DNA of 44,939 nucleotides from Pseudomonas lundensis. GTDB taxonomy: Bacteria; Pseudomonadota; Gammaproteobacteria; Pseudomonadales; Pseudomonadaceae. The first letter of the stretch is position 1, and each line of letters begins with the position of its first letter. Position numbers and translations under genes: made by a program. The notes beneath the pieces are model-generated. The model had not been told where the DNA came from. It saw only the letters and a list, made by a program, of their open reading frames with translations, and made no database searches. Location of the stretch: the NCBI RefSeq assembly GCF_002269125.1, contig NZ_NQKI01000039.1, positions 1-44,939 of the forward strand, written 5' to 3'. Positions 22,167 through 30,807 of this stretch are shown here, piece after piece.

Positions 22167-22739
22167 ATGAAAACTGGTAAAGAGCTTAAACCCGGCACAG
22201 TCATCAAGCTCGAAAACGACCCTTGGTTGGTTCAGAAAGCTGAATTCACCAAGTCGGGCCGTAACAGCGCGATCATGAAGACCAAGCTGAAGAACCTGCT
22301 GACTGGCTACAAGACTGAAATCGTTTACAGCGCTGACGACAAGCTGGACGACGTGATCCTGGACCGTAAAGAAGCGACCCTGTCCTTCATCTCCGGCGAC
22401 ACCTACACGTTCATGGACACCACTGACTACACCATGTACGAGCTGAACGCTGAAGACATCGAAGCCGTTCTGCCTTTCGTCGAAGAAGGCATGACTGACG
22501 TTTGCGAAGCTATTTTCTTCGAAGACCGTCTGGTTTCCGTTGAGCTGCCGACCACTATCGTGCGTCAGGTTGACTACACCGAAGGTTCCGCTCGCGGCGA
22601 TACCTCGGGCAAAGTGATGAAGCCTGCCAAACTGAAAAACGGTACCGAGCTGAGCGTTGCAGATTTCGTTGAAATCGGCGACTGGATCGAGATCGATACC
22701 CGTGACGGTGGTTCCTACAAGGGCCGCGCCAAGGTTTAA
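22167..22739 (+). CDS. efp: Translation elongation factor P (Arg32 type)
   Basis: A 190-residue, three-domain EF-P. The domain I loop reads 'FTKSGRNSAIMKTK', placing Arg at residue 32, the site that EarP rhamnosylates; the lysine-modifying EpmA/EpmB type would have Lys there. It binds between the P and E sites and relieves stalling at polyproline. A possible -10 box TATGAT (22113-22118) overlaps the earP stop, so efp may be transcribed both with earP and alone. Codon use is strongly biased toward highly expressed genes. Confidence 0.97.
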   Translation: MKTGKELKPGTVIKLENDPWLVQKAEFTKSGRNSAIMKTKLKNLLTGYKTEIVYSADDKLDDVILDRKEATLSFISGDTYTFMDTTDYTMYELNAEDIEAVLPFVEEGMTDVCEAIFFEDRLVSVELPTTIVRQVDYTEGSARGDTSGKVMKPAKLKNGTELSVADFVEIGDWIEIDTRDGGSYKGRAKV

Positions 22740-22760
22740 TCCTTGCGTTCACCGCACGAC

Positions 22761-22792
22761 AAAAAACCCGACCATAAGGTCGGGTTTTTTTT
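22761..22792 (+). terminator. Intrinsic terminator of efp
   Basis: AAAAAACCCGACC pairs with GGTCGGGTTTTTT around ATAA; eight T follow. It is symmetric enough to work on both strands. Confidence 0.9.
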
Positions 22793-22881
22793 GCTTCATG
22801 AAATCGTGTGCAAGGCCCGGCTTTGAGCTTTGCCAGAGGTCCTGGACTGGGTAGCATGGCCGCTCGACGTGAGGGCTGGCG

Positions 22882-23634
22882 ATGTTGATGGATTTTGTGA
22901 TGTACAGCGCTTTGGGTGTTGCGCTGGGGGCGATGGGTGGATTGTTCGGCATCGGCGGTGGCTTGATTGCCATTCCTGTGCTGGGCCTGTGGTTTGGTCT
23001 GGATCAACAGATGGCGCAGGGCACGGCCTTGGTCATGTCAGTGCCCAATGTCTTGGTGGCGCTGTATCGCTATAACCAGCGCAATCGCATCGATTGGCGT
23101 CAGGCATTGCCGCTGGTGGTCATGAGTTTCTGTTTTGCGTGGCTGGGGGCGATGCTCGCAGTGGGCCTGGATCAGCGTGTCATCCGTTGGGGGTTTGTCG
23201 GGTTTTTGCTGGCCATTACGCTTTATAACCTGATCAAGTTGTACGGCACCGTGGGCCACAACCCTAAGGGCGCGCGCTATGGTTGGCCGTGGTTTGGTGT
23301 GCTGGGGGCTGTGGCGGGTACGACCGGCGGGTTATTCGGCGTCGGCGGTGCCGTGGTGGCAGCCCCGGTGTTGACCAGCGTTTTCGGCACCTCGCAAATC
23401 ATGGCGCAAGGGCTGTCACTGGCATTGGCTGCGCCAAGCACCAGTGTCACGCTGCTGACCTACGCCGCTCATCAAGAGGTGAACTGGCTGATGGGCATTC
23501 CCATGGCCATTGGGGGGTTGCTGAGTATCAGTTGGGGGGTCAAGGTTGCGCACGCCTTGCCTGAACGGGTACTGCGCGGTTTGTATTGCGGTTTTTTGCT
23601 GATATGTGCGGGGCTGCTGGCCATCAAGGCTTGA
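22882..23634 (+). CDS. TauE/SafE-family sulfite/sulfonate exporter
   Basis: A 250-residue inner-membrane protein with about eight transmembrane helices in two related halves. Each half carries the family's glycine-rich signature: 'GAMGGLFGIGGGLIAIPVLG' and 'GTTGGLFGVGGAVVAAPVL'. The family exports sulfite, sulfoacetate or related organic anions. The substrate is not predictable, and no sulfonate genes are near. Its 3' end overlaps the convergent LysR gene by 11 bases. Confidence 0.85.
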   Translation: MLMDFVMYSALGVALGAMGGLFGIGGGLIAIPVLGLWFGLDQQMAQGTALVMSVPNVLVALYRYNQRNRIDWRQALPLVVMSFCFAWLGAMLAVGLDQRVIRWGFVGFLLAITLYNLIKLYGTVGHNPKGARYGWPWFGVLGAVAGTTGGLFGVGGAVVAAPVLTSVFGTSQIMAQGLSLALAAPSTSVTLLTYAAHQEVNWLMGIPMAIGGLLSISWGVKVAHALPERVLRGLYCGFLLICAGLLAIKA

Positions 23635-24481
23635 AGCCATCGACGATGTATTGAGCAAAACATTCAATGATCGGTGAGGGTGGGGCGCTGGGTTTGCGTA
23701 ACAGCACAATGCTTGCCGTTGGCAGCAGCGGCAGATTTTCGGCTTCTCCGACGATGCGCAAGTCGGGTGTCAACAGGCTTTCGAGCTGTGCGGTGACTGC
23801 CAGGCCAGTGCTCACCACGGCATTGATGGCGGCCAGGCTGGCGCTGGTGTAAGCGACCCGGTAGTCGCGCTGCATTGCATCCAGTGCGTTGCAGGCCCAA
23901 ATCCGGCAAAAGCACTCGGTGTTGAACATGGCCAGCGGCAACGGCGTTTGTTCATGGGGTGTGAAACCCGCCGCCACCATCCACACAAAACGCTCCTGAC
24001 GCAGGATTTGCCCCCTCTCGGATCCAGGCTTGCGGGTGACGATGGTCAGGTCCAAATCGTTGCGTTGCAGCAGCAAGGCGGACGGCTCGCAGTGCACTTC
24101 AACATTGATCAGCGGGTAGTCCTGAGCGAATCGCGACAGTATCCCGGGCAAAAATCGCATCACATAATCGTCCGGTGAGCCGATCTTGATCATGCCCACC
24201 ATGTGTGGTTGGCGCAGGGTATTAAAGACCTCACCGTGCAGTTTCAGAATGCGCCGCGCATAGCCAAGGAGCACGTGGCCTTCAGTGGTGAGCGACACCG
24301 TACGCCCGTCGCGCTGAAACAACGCACATTGCAGCACATCCTCTTCCAGCCGCTTCATTTGCATGCTTACCGCAGACTGAGTGCGGTTGACCACGTCGGC
24401 GGCCCGCGTAAAGCCGCCATGATCGGCAATGGCCACGAAGGTGCGCAGTAAATCGGTGTCGATACTGGGGAAATCAGCCAT
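23624..24481 (-). CDS. LysR-family transcriptional regulator
   Basis: A 285-residue protein. The N-terminal winged helix has the LysR pattern 'LLRTFVAIADHGGFTRAADVVNRTQSAVS', followed by a two-lobed effector-binding domain. It is divergent from the DUF1127 gene, and the gap holds a dyad at 24503-24537 suited to LysR binding. The DUF1127 gene and its own promoter are the likely targets; the convergent exporter is less likely. Ligand unknown. Confidence 0.9.
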   Translation of the reverse strand: MADFPSIDTDLLRTFVAIADHGGFTRAADVVNRTQSAVSMQMKRLEEDVLQCALFQRDGRTVSLTTEGHVLLGYARRILKLHGEVFNTLRQPHMVGMIKIGSPDDYVMRFLPGILSRFAQDYPLINVEVHCEPSALLLQRNDLDLTIVTRKPGSERGQILRQERFVWMVAAGFTPHEQTPLPLAMFNTECFCRIWACNALDAMQRDYRVAYTSASLAAINAVVSTGLAVTAQLESLLTPDLRIVGEAENLPLLPTASIVLLRKPSAPPSPIIECFAQYIVDGFKP

Positions 24482-24502
24482 GCATCAATCTCTGAGATGA
24501 TT

Positions 24503-24537
24503 CGCATAAGAAACATTCGTTGGATTGATCTTATGCG
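24503..24537. promoter_or_regulatory. Inverted repeat in the lysR / DUF1127 divergent promoter
   Basis: CGCATAAGA (24503-24511) is the exact reverse complement of TCTTATGCG (24529-24537), with 17 bases between. It lies between divergent starts, with the geometry expected of a LysR-type operator. Confidence 0.6.
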
Positions 24538-24576
24538 CAGTCAGACACTTGAGCCATCCCAAGGAGGACTCAAGCG

Positions 24577-24756
24577 ATGAAAGGTCAGATGGCTGCAACA
24601 GCGTGGGCACGCATCATTCGGTGGCATCAGCTAGCCCGCGAGCGGGCGTGTTTGCGCAAGATCAGTGACGCGACGCTCAAGGATCTTGGGCTTAGCCGGG
24701 CCGATGTTGAAATCGAAAGCAATCGGCACTTCTGGGAAGACCCGTTTAACAAATAA
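24577..24756 (+). CDS. DUF1127 small protein
   Basis: A 59-residue, Arg/His-rich protein (MKGQMAATAWARIIRWHQL...). It contains the family's C-terminal pattern 'LRKISDATLKDLGLSRADVEIE' and the close 'RHFWEDPFNK'. DUF1127 proteins are small arginine-rich factors, some of which bind RNA or affect phosphate and nitrogen adaptation; the role here is unknown. AAGGAGGA before the ATG is strong. The terminator stem begins inside the gene and contains its stop codon. Divergent from the LysR regulator that probably controls it. Confidence 0.88.
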   Translation: MKGQMAATAWARIIRWHQLARERACLRKISDATLKDLGLSRADVEIESNRHFWEDPFNK

Positions 24757-24766
24757 ACGGGTCTTC
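24736..24766 (+). terminator. Hairpin overlapping the DUF1127 stop codon
   Basis: GAAGACCCGTTTA (24736-24748) is perfectly complementary to TAAACGGGTCTTC (24754-24766); loop ACAAA. The right arm starts with the TAA stop codon itself, so terminating ribosomes would cover the stem. Confidence 0.7.
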
Positions 24767-24820
24767 ATGCACCCTTGTGCCGTTGCTGAAGGGCGAGGCC
24801 GTTGTGGCAGGCACGCTTTT

Positions 24821-26167
24821 TCAGCGTTTGACTTGCTTGAGTGTTTCGGCAATCAAAAACGCCAGCTCCAGTGACTGATCGGCATTCATCCGCGGGTCGC
24901 AATGGGTGTGATAGCGGTCCGACAACCCGTCTTCGGTGATCGGGCGTGCGCCACCAATGCACTCGGTGACGTTTTGACCTGTCATTTCGATGTGAATCCC
25001 GCCGGCGTAGCTGCCCTCGGCCTGGTGCACCTGGAAGAAGTGCTTCACTTCGCGAAGGATCTGTTCAAAGTCGCGGGTCTTGTAACCGCTGCTGGCCTTG
25101 ATGGTATTGCCATGCATCGGGTCGCAGCTCCAGAGTACCTGCTTGCCGGCACCTTCGACCGCACGAATCAACGGCGGCAAGTGATCGCCCACCTTGTCGG
25201 CCCCCATGCGCGCGATCAAGTTGAGACGGCCAGGGTCGTTATTCGGGTTGAGGGTGTCGATCAGCCGCAACAAGTCATCGGTATTCATGCTCGGGCCGAC
25301 CTTGACCCCTATCGGGTTATGGACCCCGCGCAAAAACTCGACATGAGCGCCGTCCAGCTGGCGCGTACGATCACCGATCCACAGCATGTGAGCCGAACAA
25401 TCGTAGTAATCGTTGGTCAGGCTGTCGCGACGCACGAAGGCTTCTTCGTAATTGAGCAGCAGCGCCTCGTGGGCGGTGAAGAAACTGGTTTCGCGCAATT
25501 GCGGCGAGCTGTCCATGCCGCAGGCGCGCATGAAGGCCAGGGTTTCATCAATGCGGGTGGCCAGTTGGCTGTACTTTTCAGCCAGGGCCGAATTGGCGAT
25601 GAAGTCCAGATTCCATTTGTGTACCTGATGCAGGTCGGCAAAACCGCCCTGTGCAAAGGCGCGCAGCAGGTTCAGTGTGGCAGTGGACTGGTTGTAAGCC
25701 TGCACCAGCCGCTCGGGGTCCGGAACGCGGCTTTTTTCATCAAAACCGATGCCATTCACGATGTCGCCGCGATAGGCCGGGAGCGTTACCCCATTGAGGG
25801 TTTCATCATTGGCCGAGCGCGGTTTGGCGAACTGGCCGGCCATGCGACCGACTTTAACGACCGGGCAACCGGCCGCGAAGGTCATGACGATGGCCATTTG
25901 CAGTAACACTTTGAATGTGTCGCGAATCTTGGCGGCGGAAAACTCGGCAAAACTTTCAGCGCAATCGCCACCTTGAAGCAGAAAAGCCCGACCCTGTGTA
26001 ACTTCTGCAAATTGACGGCGCAACTCGCGTGCCTCGCCTGCAAAGACCAGCGGCGGATAACTGGCCAGGCTCTGCTCGACCCGCAGCAAGTGCGCGGGGT
26101 CAGGGTAGATGGGTTGTTGCTGGATTGGCAGGGCTCGCCAACTGTCGGGGCTCCAGGATTGGCTCAT
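24821..26167 (-). CDS. Class II 3-deoxy-7-phosphoheptulonate (DAHP) synthase
   Basis: A 448-residue type II (plant/PhzC-like) DAHP synthase, which condenses phosphoenolpyruvate and erythrose 4-phosphate as the first step of the shikimate pathway. Diagnostic motifs are 'FLLQGGDCAESFAEF', 'GRMAGQFAKPRS', 'WSCDPMHGNT' and 'HIEMTGQNVTECIGG', including the metal-binding Cys, His and Glu. I prefer the start 'MSQSWSPDSWRALP' at 26167 over an ATG 11 codons upstream. It is a single gene without phenazine neighbours, so general aromatic supply is more likely than phenazine synthesis. Confidence 0.92.
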   Translation of the reverse strand: MSQSWSPDSWRALPIQQQPIYPDPAHLLRVEQSLASYPPLVFAGEARELRRQFAEVTQGRAFLLQGGDCAESFAEFSAAKIRDTFKVLLQMAIVMTFAAGCPVVKVGRMAGQFAKPRSANDETLNGVTLPAYRGDIVNGIGFDEKSRVPDPERLVQAYNQSTATLNLLRAFAQGGFADLHQVHKWNLDFIANSALAEKYSQLATRIDETLAFMRACGMDSSPQLRETSFFTAHEALLLNYEEAFVRRDSLTNDYYDCSAHMLWIGDRTRQLDGAHVEFLRGVHNPIGVKVGPSMNTDDLLRLIDTLNPNNDPGRLNLIARMGADKVGDHLPPLIRAVEGAGKQVLWSCDPMHGNTIKASSGYKTRDFEQILREVKHFFQVHQAEGSYAGGIHIEMTGQNVTECIGGARPITEDGLSDRYHTHCDPRMNADQSLELAFLIAETLKQVKR

Positions 26168-26328
26168 CGCAGACTCTAATGTGGAAGTGAGGTGGGCCAT
26201 GGTAGCAGCAAATTAGTGCGTGACCTGTCGCGCTGCTATGGCCGACAATCGCGCCTTTCTGCTCGGCGCCGAGTGGTGGTTTTTTAGTGCGATGCCCGGG
26301 TTGTGCCGGGTCGCAGCAAGGAGAGGAA

Positions 26329-27084
26329 ATGTCTGAGGAGCGCGTTGAGCGTCTGCTCGCCGAAGTTCATGATGACTTCGGCATGATTCGGGTGCTTGAA
26401 GTGGAGGATTACCGCTTCCTCGAATTTGGCAATGCGATCGAGCAAAGTTGCGTCTTCACGGCTGATCCCAGTTGGCTGGAGTATGACTACACCCGCGCCA
26501 TGCTGATTGGCGCGCTGTGCCATGAAGCCCCCGAGAGCGCGCTGTTTTTAGGATTGGGCGCAGGTACCCTGACTCAGGCATGCCTCAAGTTCTTGCCCCT
26601 CGAAGATGTCGAAGCCATTGAATTGCGACCCGACGTACCTCGTCTGGCCATCGAGTACCTGGGGCTGGACGATGACCCCCGGCTGTATATCCGTATCGGG
26701 GACGCACTGGAACTGCTCGAAAGTGCCGAGTCGGCGGACCTGATTTTTGTTGACCTCTATAACGACCTTGGGCCTGCGTCAGGGCATTTGGCCTGGGGGT
26801 TTCTCGAAAACTGTCAGAAGAAACTCAATCCGGGCGGGTGGCTGATCATTAACCAGTGGGCCACCGATGATGGCAAGCCCTTGGGGGCGGCCCTGTTGCG
26901 GGGGCTGTACCATCGCCATTACTGGGAGTTGCCGGTGAAGGAGGGCAACGTGATCCTCATGGTGCCGGCGGACCTGGAGCAGACACTGGACCCGGGCGCC
27001 GTGTCAGGGCGTGCTCAGGCGCTGGCGTCGTCGCTGGGGTATTCGCTGGAGCCCCTGATCAAGGCCATCCGGCCTGCCACGTAA
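26329..27084 (+). CDS. Spermidine-synthase-like SAM-fold protein
   Basis: A 251-residue Rossmann methyltransferase-fold protein. It has the cofactor loop 'ALFLGLGAGTLTQACL', the acidic strand 'VEAIELRPDV' and 'SADLIFVDLYND', as in spermidine synthases and their homologues. The short N-terminus and the absence of a neighbouring speD make true polyamine synthesis uncertain; many Pseudomonas paralogues are uncharacterised. AAGGAGAGGAA precedes the ATG. Divergent from the DAHP synthase. Confidence 0.75.
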   Translation: MSEERVERLLAEVHDDFGMIRVLEVEDYRFLEFGNAIEQSCVFTADPSWLEYDYTRAMLIGALCHEAPESALFLGLGAGTLTQACLKFLPLEDVEAIELRPDVPRLAIEYLGLDDDPRLYIRIGDALELLESAESADLIFVDLYNDLGPASGHLAWGFLENCQKKLNPGGWLIINQWATDDGKPLGAALLRGLYHRHYWELPVKEGNVILMVPADLEQTLDPGAVSGRAQALASSLGYSLEPLIKAIRPAT

Positions 27085-27108
27085 CAGCGCAAAGATGAAA
27101 CGTTTTAG

Positions 27109-27146
27109 CCTTTGGCCCCGAGTGGCCAAGGGTTTTACGTTTTTTC
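27109..27146 (+). terminator. Terminator of the spermidine-synthase-like gene
   Basis: CCTT-T-GGCC (27109-27117, one bulged T) pairs with GGCCAAGG (27124-27131), then TTTTACGTTTTTT. Confidence 0.7.
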
Positions 27147-27235
27147 GCGGTTCAAAATATCCTCAAAGCCCGGTCTATAGAGGCATACAGCGCTTTTTTC
27201 CTTAAAAAAACACTTCTTTTTTTTGATAAATCCGG

Positions 27236-27456
27236 TATAGTGCGCGCCGGCCTTTAGCCGGGCCACGTTTAGGTGTCGCATTTCCCGAAGCACGCTTCGG
27301 CTGCTCGTCCGTTTCGCGGACAACCCTGAACGCTCCATTCATTTAAACGTTTTCGCAAATCCCCGCCGACAAAGCAGCCAGGGCGACTCTTGAGTCTTAC
27401 ACGGCATGCGCAGCTTTGGAGCATGGGTCTTTGCGGATGCACTTAGAGGCAGACCC
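27236..27456 (+). promoter_or_regulatory. Promoter and long structured leader of the helicase gene
   Basis: A -10-like TATAGT lies at 27236-27241, giving a 5' UTR of about 209 bases. The leader contains local hairpins such as CCGAAG-CACG-CTTCGG and GTCCG-TTTCG-CGGAC. Long leaders are known for cold-induced RNA helicase genes, so post-transcriptional control is plausible. This accounts for the rest of the 372-base gap. Confidence 0.45.
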
Positions 27457-29118
27457 ATGACCCAGGAAACCGGCGGCTTCGCCGCTTTTAATCTTAATCC
27501 GAACATTCTTGCAGCCGTCGCAGCGACTGGCTACGAAGAACCTTCGGCTATTCAGCAGCAATCGATCCCGATCATCATGGCCGGTCACGACATGATTGGT
27601 CAGGCGCAAACCGGTACGGGTAAAACCGCCGCGTTCGCCCTGCCGATCCTGCATCGCATCGATCCTGCTAAGCGCGAGCCGCAAGCCCTGATCCTGGCGC
27701 CAACCCGTGAGTTGGCGCTGCAAGTAGCAACCGCTTTCGAAACCTACTCCAAGCAAATGCCTGGCGTAACTGTGGTAGCCGTTTACGGCGGCGCGCCTAT
27801 GGGCCCACAGCTGAAAGCAATCCGGAATGGCGCGCAGATCGTTGTCGCCACACCGGGCCGTCTGTGCGACCACCTGCGCCGTGACGAAAAAGTATTGGCA
27901 ACCGTGAACCACCTGGTTCTCGACGAAGCTGACGAAATGTTGAAGCTGGGCTTCATGGACGACCTTGAAGTGATCTTCAAGTCTCTGCCATCGACCCGTC
28001 AGACCGTTTTGTTCTCTGCAACCCTGCCGCAGTCGATCCGTGCCATTGCCGAGCGCCACCTGCGCGATCCGCAACACGTGAAGATCCAGACCAAGACTCA
28101 GACCGTTACCGCGATCGAACAGGCTCACCTGTTGGTTCACGCTGACCAGAAGACCTCGGCTGTATTGAGCCTGCTGGAAGTTGAAGACTTCGACGCCCTG
28201 ATCATGTTCGTGCGTACCAAGCAAGCGACCCTGGATCTGGCCAGTGCCCTGGAAGCCAAAGGCTACAAAGCCGCTGCGCTGAACGGTGACATCGCCCAGA
28301 ACCAGCGTGAGCGCGTTATCGACTCCCTCAAGGATGGCCGTCTGGACATCGTTGTGGCGACCGACGTGGCAGCACGTGGTCTTGACGTTCCGCGTATCAC
28401 CCACGTGTTCAACGTTGATATGCCGTACGACCCTGAGTCCTACGTTCACCGTATCGGCCGTACTGGCCGTGCCGGTCGCGAAGGCCGTGCGCTGTTGCTG
28501 GTAACGCCGCGCGAGCGTCGTATGCTGCAAGTGATCGAGCGTGTAACCGGTCAAAAGGTTGCTGAAGTTCGCCTGCCGGATGCTCAGGCCGTTCTCGATG
28601 CCCGCATCAAGAAGCTGACCAACAGCCTGGCGCCGCTGGTTGCTGATGCCGAATCGACTCACGGCGATCTGCTGGATCGCCTGACTGCCGATATCGGTTG
28701 CAGCCCGCGTGCCCTGGCCGCCGCTCTGTTGCGCAAAGCCACCAACGGTCAAGCCCTGACCCTGGCTGCCATCGAGCGCGAACGTCCACTGGTGCCTAAC
28801 AGCGCGCCGCGTGAACGTTCGGGTGATCGTCCTGAGCGTGGTGATCGTGAGCGTCGTGCTCCGGTTCCATTGGCCGAAGGCCGTGCCCGTTGCCGTACCG
28901 CGCTGGGTGCGCGTGATGGCATCGCTGCCAAGAACCTGCTGGGCGCTATCCTCAACGAGGGTGGTCTGGCACGTGAAGCAATCGGTCGCATCCAGGTGCG
29001 TGACAGCTTCAGCCTGGTAGAACTGCCGGAAGATGGCCTGGAAAAACTGTTGGCCAAGCTCAAAGACACGCGTGTTGCCGGCAAACAGCTCAAGCTGCGT
29101 CGCTACCGCGAAGATTAA
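27457..29118 (+). CDS. deaD: DEAD-box ATP-dependent RNA helicase (DeaD/CsdA-like)
   Basis: A 553-residue helicase with the Q motif ('GYEEPSAIQQQSIP'), Walker A 'AQTGTGKT', 'PTRELALQ', the DEAD box 'VLDEADEM', 'SAT' and 'HRIGRTGRAG'. After an Arg-rich linker ('RERSGDRPERGDRERRA') comes a C-terminal DbpA-type RNA-binding fold (about 480-550, 'GAILNEGGLAREAIGRIQV'). This architecture matches DeaD/CsdA, which unwinds structured RNA in ribosome assembly and cold adaptation. I start at the ATG after AGAGGCAG; an upstream in-frame start would add 17 non-family residues. Codon bias is that of a highly expressed gene. Confidence 0.93.
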   Translation: MTQETGGFAAFNLNPNILAAVAATGYEEPSAIQQQSIPIIMAGHDMIGQAQTGTGKTAAFALPILHRIDPAKREPQALILAPTRELALQVATAFETYSKQMPGVTVVAVYGGAPMGPQLKAIRNGAQIVVATPGRLCDHLRRDEKVLATVNHLVLDEADEMLKLGFMDDLEVIFKSLPSTRQTVLFSATLPQSIRAIAERHLRDPQHVKIQTKTQTVTAIEQAHLLVHADQKTSAVLSLLEVEDFDALIMFVRTKQATLDLASALEAKGYKAAALNGDIAQNQRERVIDSLKDGRLDIVVATDVAARGLDVPRITHVFNVDMPYDPESYVHRIGRTGRAGREGRALLLVTPRERRMLQVIERVTGQKVAEVRLPDAQAVLDARIKKLTNSLAPLVADAESTHGDLLDRLTADIGCSPRALAAALLRKATNGQALTLAAIERERPLVPNSAPRERSGDRPERGDRERRAPVPLAEGRARCRTALGARDGIAAKNLLGAILNEGGLAREAIGRIQVRDSFSLVELPEDGLEKLLAKLKDTRVAGKQLKLRRYRED

Positions 29119-29176
29119 TCACTGCTGCAGTGATTGATCGATAAAAAAATCCCCGACATGTTCGGGGATTTTTTTT
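29117..29176 (+). terminator. Two tandem hairpins ending in a T-run after deaD
   Basis: AATCACTG/CAGTGATT (29117-29135) starts at the stop codon. Next, AAAAAAATCCCCGA (29143-29156) pairs with TCGGGGATTTTTTTT. The second is a textbook terminator. Confidence 0.9.
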
Positions 29177-29216
29177 GGCCGGGATTTGTACCAGGCGTCA
29201 GGTCGATCGCCTGCCT

Positions 29217-29984
29217 TCACCCGAACCGGTAAATATCCATGCCCAGCGCACCCAACGTCCAGCCTTCGTGAGCCACATCAAATGCACCTCCGGCCCCACG
29301 AGCGAAAAACAGAGGCAGCAAGTGTTCATCACTCGGGTGGTTGCGCCCGGCAAAGGGGGCGTTGCGCCGGTAGTCGTGAAGCGCTGCCTCATCGTCAGCC
29401 CCGAGTTTTTCAATCATCCAGTCCCGAAATGCCTTGGCCCAAGGCTCGATATGATCGGGGCCTGCGTGCCAGTCCAGTTCGCGCAAGTTGTGGGTGATGC
29501 TGCCGGAGCCGATCAACAGGATGCCTTCTTCGCGTAGATCGGCCAGGGCGCGGCCAATGGCAGTTTGAGCGGTTGGGCCCAAATGGCTGGGCAGCGAAAC
29601 CTGTACCACGGGTATCTCCGCTTGCGGGTACATCAATGACAGGGGGACCCACGTGCCGTGATCAAACGGCCGCAGGGGATCCAGCCGGGCGGGCAGCCCT
29701 TTGTCAGCCAGTCGTTGCGCTACCTTGGCTGCCAGTTGCGGGTCGCCTGGAGCCGGGTATTGCACGGCGAACAAGGCGGGCGGGAATCCGCCAAAGTCAT
29801 GCCAGGTTTCAGGAGCCGCGCCGCTGCTGACAATCAGTTCCGGGCTTTCCCAGTGTGCAGACATGACCACGATGGCCTTCGGCCGCGGCAGCTCGGCTGC
29901 CAAGCGGGTCAAGGCGGGCCCACTGGCGCCGGGTTCAAGTGCCAGCATCGGCGAGCCATGAGAAATAAACAGGCTGGGAAGCAT
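29217..29984 (-). CDS. Extradiol ring-cleavage dioxygenase (4,5-DOPA dioxygenase / YgiD-like)
   Basis: A 255-residue class III (LigB-type) dioxygenase fold. It opens 'MLPSLFISHGSPML', with the metal-binding His in SHGSP, and carries 'VVMSAHWES' and 'GSITHNL', with the other conserved histidines. DODA enzymes open catechol rings using Fe2+ or Zn2+; bacterial YgiD homologues accept L-DOPA, but the native substrate is unknown. The ATG at 29984 follows GAGGG; a TTG five codons upstream is less likely. Single gene, divergent from tpm. Confidence 0.87.
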   Translation of the reverse strand: MLPSLFISHGSPMLALEPGASGPALTRLAAELPRPKAIVVMSAHWESPELIVSSGAAPETWHDFGGFPPALFAVQYPAPGDPQLAAKVAQRLADKGLPARLDPLRPFDHGTWVPLSLMYPQAEIPVVQVSLPSHLGPTAQTAIGRALADLREEGILLIGSGSITHNLRELDWHAGPDHIEPWAKAFRDWMIEKLGADDEAALHDYRRNAPFAGRNHPSDEHLLPLFFARGAGGAFDVAHEGWTLGALGMDIYRFG

Positions 29985-30085
29985 GAAGAGGGCCCTCAAG
30001 GTTAAGATGCGTCATCTTCATCCTGATCAATGATCTACATCCAATATAAGTTTTAGTGGTTATCTATCGAATTTTAAGGTGAATC

Positions 30086-30745
30086 ATGCAGGCTGATTTT
30101 TGGCACGACCGTTGGGAGCGTAATCAGATTGGCTTTCACCTGGAGCACGTGAATCCGTATTTAGAGCGTTATTGGCCAGACCTCGGCCTTGAGCCCGGTG
30201 CGCGCGTGCTGGTGCCGCTCTGTGGCAAAACCCTCGATTTAACATGGTTGGCGGCTCAGGGTTATGAGGTGTTGGGCGTTGAGCTGTCTGAGGCAGCGGT
30301 GCAGGCCTTTTTCAGCGAACATAATCTCAAGCCCAGGGTTAGCCAGCGGGGCGGCCTCAGTGTTTACGAGGCAGGGTCGGTGACTTTGCTGTGTGGTGAT
30401 TTTTTTGCGTTGAGTGCTGAGGAGGTCGGGGACTGTTCAGGTGTTTACGACCGAGCCGCACTCATCGCTTTGCCCCCGCCTATGAGAGAGGACTACACGC
30501 GCCATTTGACGAGCCTCTTGCCAGTGGGTTGCCGGGGCCTGTTGATCACCCTCGATTACGATCAGAGCGAGATGAAAGGCCCGCCGTTTTCAGTGCCCGA
30601 CCCGGAAGTTCAGCATCTGTTGACGGCGCATTGGTCAATCGAGACCCTTGAGCAACCGGACATTCTGGGTAAAAGCTGGAAGTTTTTGAAAGGTGGTGCG
30701 ACCCGGTTGGTTGAGCGTGTGTACCGGCTGGAGAAAACGGCCTGA
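30086..30745 (+). CDS. tpm: Thiopurine S-methyltransferase
   Basis: A 219-residue SAM-dependent methyltransferase. The family signature 'FWHDRWERNQIGFHL' is followed by 'VLVPLCGKTLDLTWLAAQGYEVLGVELS' for SAM binding and 'YDRAALIALPP'. Bacterial TPMT methylates thiopurines and, in Pseudomonas, selenite or tellurite derivatives; the natural substrate is debated. The length is normal for the bacterial form. It ends 62 bases before the convergent htpX, with a shared terminator. Confidence 0.92.
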   Translation: MQADFWHDRWERNQIGFHLEHVNPYLERYWPDLGLEPGARVLVPLCGKTLDLTWLAAQGYEVLGVELSEAAVQAFFSEHNLKPRVSQRGGLSVYEAGSVTLLCGDFFALSAEEVGDCSGVYDRAALIALPPPMREDYTRHLTSLLPVGCRGLLITLDYDQSEMKGPPFSVPDPEVQHLLTAHWSIETLEQPDILGKSWKFLKGGATRLVERVYRLEKTA

Positions 30746-30766
30746 CGCGCATCAAACTGACATGAA

Positions 30767-30790
30767 AAAGGGCGACCGAAGTCGCCCTTT
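30767..30790. terminator. Bidirectional terminator between tpm and htpX
   Basis: AAAGGGCGAC pairs perfectly with GTCGCCCTTT around the loop CGAA, between the two convergent stops. It lies 22-45 bases after the tpm stop. Confidence 0.8.
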
Positions 30791-30807
30791 AGGGTTCGTC
30801 GCCGGTG

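Noticed and set aside
24902..25906. 334-codon plus frame opposite the DAHP synthase
   Set aside because: Shadow of a gene with intact catalytic motifs; no family resemblance of its own.
24821..26167. Part of a phenazine cluster (phzC)
   Set aside because: The enzyme is the same class, but no other phz gene is adjacent; a housekeeping role is simpler.
27397..28752. 451-codon open frame opposite the DEAD-box helicase
   Set aside because: It lies fully antisense to a gene with every helicase motif and strong codon bias. High-GC, biased genes create long empty antisense frames. The product is Gln/Arg/His-rich with no domain.
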